Assembly: GCF_014698965.1 (NCBI RefSeq) | Contig: NZ_JACXAE010000012.1 | Span: forward strand, 1 to 37,191 | DNA: 37,191 nt | Source: Iningainema tapete BLCC-T55 | Lineage (GTDB): Bacteria > Cyanobacteriota > Cyanobacteriia > Cyanobacteriales > Nostocaceae | Direction: 5' to 3' | Part shown: in pieces, positions 31,997 through 37,191 of the stretch | Numbering within the stretch: position 1 is the first letter of the stretch | Layout: each line of letters begins with the position of its first letter | Notes under the pieces: model-generated | Seen by the model: the letters and a program-made list of their open reading frames with translations, nothing else | Database searches by the model: none | What the model was told of the DNA's origin: nothing | Position numbers and translations under genes: made by a program

Positions 31997-33610
31997 TTAT
32001 TTACCTTTAGGCTTAGTTAATTTCAATAAAGAGTAATATTGATCTTTATAAACAGTTACTGCCTTGTATTTATACTTTTTTTCTATTGCCTTTTGCAAAG
32101 TTTTTGAAGGATTAAATAAAAATACATTATAATTTGGAGAAATCTTAGGTACGTTGTTTCCCTTCACCAACTGAAACCTGACTTTTGGCTGTGCAAGATA
32201 GCTTAGAGAAAATATATTTCCGTAATTAATGCCTGTATCATTACTAATTACTAGTGGGCGAGCAGCCTGATTGACAATTTTCGCTACTTGTGGATTGCCA
32301 TAGCTAATAACTTTACTCCACCATGTGTTAGCCTGAGAACTCACCGCACAAGAAACTACACCTGCCATAATTACTAGTACCATAATTGTTTGCCAAATTC
32401 GCCGACGAGAAAGAATGCCGTTATATAATTGAGTAGCAAGCAAGTAAGCAACAGCTAGTTGAATACCTAAATAAGAAGGGATTAAATATCGTCCGGAAAC
32501 CGAGCGTACCCCACCAAAAATTAAATCAGGTAGCATTAGAGGTAGTGCTGGTATTGTAATTAATGTAATAATAAATAACCAAGTTTTTGGGTGAGTTGTC
32601 AAATAAAGAAAATAAATTGCATACCCTACTAAAATTAAAAAAGCAGGAGTGATTAAATAAGATAATGGGTTTTCAAAGCCAACGTCTAAATCAAAAAATA
32701 TCCTAATTACTTGTAGAAACCATGATTGAATTAAAATGATAAAAGATAACTTCATCGTTGTCCATCCTAAGGACATTTGTAGTTGTAAAAAATTAGAGAC
32801 TACAACTAATATCCAAGGAATAAAGGCGATGAATCCTACTAACGTTGCTAGAGAATAAGCTGATAATATTTTATTCCACCGCCGTTTTGTCAAGGCAATT
32901 ACATAAATTACATGAGCAAGAGCAACAAATCCACTTAACAAAAATGTGTAGAGACTAAGTGTTAAAGTTCCTGCATAAATTCCCCAATTATATATACGTT
33001 CTGAGTCTTTCAACCGATATGTTTCTAATCGTATAGCTCGTAATAGTGAAGCGCTGCATAATAATATTGTTAGTAGCCACAAAATATATTCTCGTGCTTC
33101 TTGGGCAAAAATTAGGTGGATTGGAGAAATTGCCATAAGTGCGATCGCAATCCCTGGTAAGGAAAACGGCACATTAAATAATTCCTGACACAGCCAGTAA
33201 CCGCCGAATAAAACTAGCAAGCTAATCAATGCCGATAAACTTCTAATCGCTGTGACAGAATTACCAAAGATTTGCACCCAAAATCTAGCTATAATATAGT
33301 AAAGAGGCGGATGCTGAGGATCTTCAATAGCTAAAGATTTAATTGTGTCACCTAAATCATTTTCTAAATTAGGACGTTGGAATTTGGCAAAGTCTTCCTT
33401 TGTTAAAACACGACTATTAAAGATTTGTTGCTTCACAGCACTTGCTGTATAACCAGACATCCGTAGTGAAGTATATGTTTCATCATGCCAGTAAACTTTG
33501 CCCTCAAGATTGTAGAAGCGAAAAAATATACCCAACACTAACAACAAGACAATTAGAAACCGCAACCAATTGGGAGCAATTATAAAACGCCGCATAATCT
33601 GGTTTCTCAA
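31997..33610 (-). CDS. GT39-type membrane glycosyltransferase
   Basis: The 537-residue product begins with a basic stretch and a first helix (LRFLIVLLLVLGIFFRFYNL), then VYWHDETYTSLRMSGY. The acidic DE pair at about 41-42 is in the position of the catalytic Asp-Glu of PMT/ArnT-like enzymes. A periplasmic segment with DPQHPPLYYIIARFWVQIFG is also a family hallmark. About ten more hydrophobic helices follow, with a soluble C-terminal domain of about 100 residues. Such enzymes move sugars from polyprenyl-phosphate donors to proteins, lipids or glycans outside the membrane. The acceptor cannot be told. Two ATGs (codons 1 and 6) are possible; the second (MRRF) gives a tidier N-terminus. No sugar-nucleotide genes are adjacent. 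Confidence 0.8.
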   Translation of the reverse strand: MRNQIMRRFIIAPNWLRFLIVLLLVLGIFFRFYNLEGKVYWHDETYTSLRMSGYTASAVKQQIFNSRVLTKEDFAKFQRPNLENDLGDTIKSLAIEDPQHPPLYYIIARFWVQIFGNSVTAIRSLSALISLLVLFGGYWLCQELFNVPFSLPGIAIALMAISPIHLIFAQEAREYILWLLTILLCSASLLRAIRLETYRLKDSERIYNWGIYAGTLTLSLYTFLLSGFVALAHVIYVIALTKRRWNKILSAYSLATLVGFIAFIPWILVVVSNFLQLQMSLGWTTMKLSFIILIQSWFLQVIRIFFDLDVGFENPLSYLITPAFLILVGYAIYFLYLTTHPKTWLFIITLITIPALPLMLPDLIFGGVRSVSGRYLIPSYLGIQLAVAYLLATQLYNGILSRRRIWQTIMVLVIMAGVVSCAVSSQANTWWSKVISYGNPQVAKIVNQAARPLVISNDTGINYGNIFSLSYLAQPKVRFQLVKGNNVPKISPNYNVFLFNPSKTLQKAIEKKYKYKAVTVYKDQYYSLLKLTKPKGK

Positions 33611-34022
33611 GAAGTTGTAGAACCACTAATCAAACAATCTCACTACCAGTCTTGAGAATGCAAGTTCATGTGTAAAATTGAACTGTTCTACGCTGTTACA
33701 TCTGAAACTTGCATCAAAAACTGCTGATTCATCACAAGACTAGCTAAAACAACAGCATAACCCGAAGCGCTCAACTATGCTACTCATTTTGAGCAAATTT
33801 GAAAGTGGTACACTAAACTGCCGAAAAAAAGTGCGATCTCTACACGATATCAGCCCGTGCCAATGCAGTCAGCTACTATCGCTCTGTAGTGGCTTATATT
33901 TGCCGCTTGGGGATTGGAGTAAAGGGAGTGCGATGGGATCACGATTAGCCTGCGATCGCTCAACCCGGTGATAAAATATGATGATAATCGCACTCTATAC
34001 TCTACTTATTAAATGACAAATT
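33611..34022. other. Intergenic stretch, no gene recognised
   Basis: 412 bp between the divergent glycosyltransferase and the small gene at 34023. It contains one HIP1 octamer near 33953. A 64-codon plus-strand frame (33777-33971) has no family resemblance and no SD, and I do not call it. Promoters for both neighbours should lie here. No hairpin repeat stood out. Confidence 0.5.
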
Positions 34023-34397
34023 ATGAATGAAAATATATTAACAGAATCGGAAATTAAACAAGTTTTAGAGCAAGTTAAAACGGCTTTTCCGTTCTTTACT
34101 GCCTGGGAATATAATAACGAAAAAAATGAAGAGTATTTTGGTTTTTCTGTTTGGGGAGAGTTGGTTATTAATCCCGAAGAATTAATGCCACGACGTTTGT
34201 TTATAACACTTGATAAAACTCATGAAAACAAGTGGCAAGGAAGTTTAACAATCGGTCAACATTCCTATCTCTGGTCAAGTGCTGATGTTGGTGATGCTCA
34301 CTTACTGGATACAGAACCTTGTGAAACTTTAGAAGAAGCAATTGTAGCACTCAAAGCAAAAATGCTAGAACTGTGGAGAGCTTTTTCTGCATTGTGA
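34023..34397 (+). CDS. Hypothetical protein, 124 residues
   Basis: I do not recognise a characterised family. The product is acidic and soluble: an N-terminal helix (ESEIKQVLEQVKTAFPFFTA), a beta-rich middle (GFSVWGELVINPE, LFITLDKT, WQGSLTIGQHSYLW) and a C-terminal helix (LEEAIVALKAKMLELWRAF). The balanced alternation of strands and helices, and normal codon use, support a real gene. The start ATG is preceded by AT-rich sequence without a strong SD. No partner is evident. Confidence 0.6.
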   Translation: MNENILTESEIKQVLEQVKTAFPFFTAWEYNNEKNEEYFGFSVWGELVINPEELMPRRLFITLDKTHENKWQGSLTIGQHSYLWSSADVGDAHLLDTEPCETLEEAIVALKAKMLELWRAFSAL

Positions 34398-34505
34398 AAC
34401 AGATCCTAGTCTGGGCTTTTAACAAGTGTGTAGAACAAGAGCAGAAACTGCCACAAACATCGTTTAAGCTGAAAATAGTAAACCCAATTATTTCAAGAAA
34501 ACACT

Positions 34506-34753
34506 ATGAGCGTAGTAATTCCGGATGATATTCTTCAATCAGCACCGAATGTCAGAAGCCGAATTAAAGCTAGAAATTGCGATTATGTTGTGACAACAAG
34601 ATAAAATCAGCATTGGGAAAGCTCGTCATCTAGCACCGAATGAATTTAATCGAGTTCCAACGCGAAATTGCTAGTCGCGGAATTTGTATCCATTATGATG
34701 TTGAGGAGTTTGAAGCTGACATCAAGACACTGCGGGAGATGGGTTATCTGTGA
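34506..34753 (+). pseudogene. Broken UPF0175 family gene
   Basis: ATG at 34506 opens MSVVIPDDILQSA, after which the frame is lost. A second frame gives MSEAELKLEIAIML, a stop, then QQDKISIGKARHLA; a third gives MNLIEFQREIASRGICIHYD and VEEFEADIKTLREMGYL to TGA at 34753. Joined, these match UPF0175 proteins (about 80 residues), small cyanobacterial proteins considered antitoxin-like because they often precede PIN toxins. Two +1 insertions, each in a GCACCGAATG context, and one internal TGA break it. No toxin gene follows; instead it overlaps the 3' end of the minus-strand gene by 32 bp. Confidence 0.8.
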
Positions 34754-35108
34754 TGGATTCAAGTAAACCTGACATGTCTAAAACTCTTTGTGAGTATGTT
34801 TCCGCTTGTTGGGCTATCTCCGCAATACGGAGTTCATCCAACCAAATATTATCTAAAGTCAGTTGCCAACGTGCTAATTGAACTTGAATGTTAACTAGTT
34901 CCTCAGCTTGCTCTGGTTCAATTTCTGCTGCTGTCCATTCGATAAACCACTCAGTTTCATCTATGACAATTTCAACAGCTTTTTTATAAGCAGTATTACA
35001 GAATGACCTAATGCGTGCTAAATTAGAGGCTATATGCCCTAAGCGTAACTGAATACCATCTTTTTGGAAGCGTGCTTGTTTTTCATTTAAATTCAATTTC
35101 GTATCCAC
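34722..35108 (-). CDS. Hypothetical helical protein paired with DUF5674
   Basis: The 128-residue product is unfamiliar. It is strongly helical and acidic (LNLNEKQARFQKDGIQLRLG, NLARIRSFCNTAYKKAVEIV, EIEPEQAEELVNIQVQLARW) with no membrane segment. Its start lies 26 bp inside the DUF5674 gene upstream, so the two are translationally coupled and probably form a two-gene unit, reminiscent of toxin-antitoxin or immunity pairs but with no direct evidence of that. Its 3' end runs 32 bp into the dead UPF0175 gene on the other strand. Confidence 0.65.
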   Translation of the reverse strand: MDTKLNLNEKQARFQKDGIQLRLGHIASNLARIRSFCNTAYKKAVEIVIDETEWFIEWTAAEIEPEQAEELVNIQVQLARWQLTLDNIWLDELRIAEIAQQAETYSQRVLDMSGLLESITDNPSPAVS

Positions 35109-35466
35109 CGATTAACTCCTGAGTAATTCGTTTTACACGTTCCCGTATTGCTGGGTCTTGAATTATCATCGAACGATTGTTTTGACTCGGACGAATATTG
35201 ATAATCGATTCGTAATCCATTGATTGGTTGAACGGAGTCCAATCAGCACCCCAGATGTCACGCTGTCTACTACCGTCTTCTAGTAATACAGCTTCACAGT
35301 GAGCATGTTTTTCTCCGCCTCCAGCTAATATACCGCGTTCGATGTCAACCACAACTTTGATGTAAATCCTCAAAGTTTGTAGCATCTGCTCAACCTGTTC
35401 TAAGGTCGCACGCTCTTTAATTATAATTATCAACTCCTCACCTCGAGATAGATTTAAAATAATCAC
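35083..35466 (-). CDS. DUF5674 family protein
   Basis: The 127-residue product matches DUF5674: IKERATLEQVEQMLQTLRIY, IKVVVDIERGILAGGGEKHA, HCEAVLLEDGSRQRDIWGAD, and INIRPSQNNRSMIIQDPAIR. The invariant-looking IERGILAGGG-H-C-E and QxDIWGADW stretches could form an active or binding site, but no function is known. Homologues begin near residue 14 (IIIIKERAT), so the first dozen residues may be an extension. It overlaps the start of the downstream gene by 26 bp. Family members often sit beside small partner genes in cyanobacteria, which fits here. Confidence 0.8.
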   Translation of the reverse strand: MIILNLSRGEELIIIIKERATLEQVEQMLQTLRIYIKVVVDIERGILAGGGEKHAHCEAVLLEDGSRQRDIWGADWTPFNQSMDYESIINIRPSQNNRSMIIQDPAIRERVKRITQELIGGYEIEFK

Positions 35467-35543
35467 GCTGAAGCGATCGCGTTTAACTCTACAAATAATG
35501 AATTTAATTTTGTCCGACTACTTACTTTTCCTTGCTGGTTAAG

Positions 35544-35592
35544 TGAGGCTCTGCCTCATGGTAGGCATTCCCAGGCGGAGCCTGGTAACGAG
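35544..35592. repeat. Double-hairpin dispersed repeat (GAGGCTCTGCCTC / CCAGGCGGAGCCTGG)
   Basis: Two stems in a row: TGAGGC-TC-TGCCTCA (35544-35557) and CCAGGC-GGA-GCCTGG (35571-35585), followed by TAACGAG. This compound motif is one I know as a frequent intergenic repeat in Nostoc-like genomes (...TTCCCAGGC-GGAGCCTGGGAACGAG...). It lies just beyond the psbC terminator. Confidence 0.75.
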
Positions 35593-35595
35593 AAG

Positions 35596-35623
35596 AAAAA
35601 GCTCCTGCTGTGACACAGGAGCT
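35596..35623 (-). terminator. Intrinsic terminator of psbDC
   Basis: On the minus strand AGCTCCTG (35623-35616) pairs with CAGGAGCT (35607-35600) around TGTCACAG, followed by a U-rich tract (complement of AGAAGAAAAA, 35591-35600). It sits 35 bp after the psbC stop, as expected for a strong photosystem operon. Confidence 0.85.
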
Positions 35624-35657
35624 GATTGATTATCAGTGATGAAAGAAAATGAGATAC

Positions 35658-37191
<1,534 letters not shown>

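Noticed and set aside
33777-33971. A 64-codon plus-strand frame
   Set aside because: Low-quality composition, no SD and no family pattern; treated as intergenic.

Overview
The window is cyanobacterial. It starts with what looks like the last codons of psbA (photosystem II D1) and ends with psbC and the 3' end of psbD (CP43 and D2), which overlap in the classic way. HIP1 octamers (GCGATCGC) are scattered throughout, as are short hairpin repeats typical of filamentous Nostocales genomes. DUF1822, CHAT, DUF4912, Uma2, Rpn-like and DUF5674 genes point the same way. I would place it in a filamentous, Nostoc-like lineage, species unknown. The roughly 37 kb between the photosystem genes is mostly accessory DNA: conflict-type genes, toxin-antitoxin modules, a TnpB element and several gene relics.

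Layout. 1-400: psbA tail, a terminator, dispersed repeats and a relic of a haemagglutinin-type gene. 390-8156: a secreted MRJP/Yellow-like protein, a PstS-like/TM/DUF4912 protein, an Rpn-like protein, a siderophore-type binding lipoprotein, a Uma2 protein and an intact DUF2281-PIN toxin-antitoxin pair. 8333-14008 (minus strand): a tight three-gene operon of sigma-like protein, DUF1822 protein, and a CHAT protease joined through one membrane helix to a periplasmic ligand-binding domain. 14413-17670: a hybrid histidine kinase and a spore-photoproduct-lyase-like radical SAM protein, convergent. 17868-19246: a graveyard holding the eroded tail of a second helicase copy, a small inserted element, a broken vapBC-like pair, and the broken end of a second sigma-like gene fused to the vapC relic. 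19243-22733: the intact remainder of a second module, DUF1822 plus a membrane-anchored TPR-CHAT protein. 22813-27084: a second Rpn-like gene, an acyl-CoA-dehydrogenase/cyclase fusion and a Dda/RecD-like helicase. 27312-28790: a TnpB element with a divergent 59-residue gene, a palindromic operator candidate and a likely omega RNA. 28880-35466: P-type ATPase, small membrane protein, GT39 glycosyltransferase, small unknown genes and a broken UPF0175 gene. 35544-37191: repeat, terminator, psbC, psbD.

The strongest candidate for an undescribed system is the pair of sigma-like/DUF1822/CHAT modules. In module 1 the gene order, short gaps and receptor-like CHAT protein suggest that an extracytoplasmic ligand signal is passed to a cytoplasmic caspase-like protease, with DUF1822 and a sigma-like protein as partners or targets. 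Module 2 keeps DUF1822 and CHAT but has lost its sigma-like gene to a deletion and a nonsense mutation. The functional link is inference. The gene order, domains and lesions can be read from the sequence.
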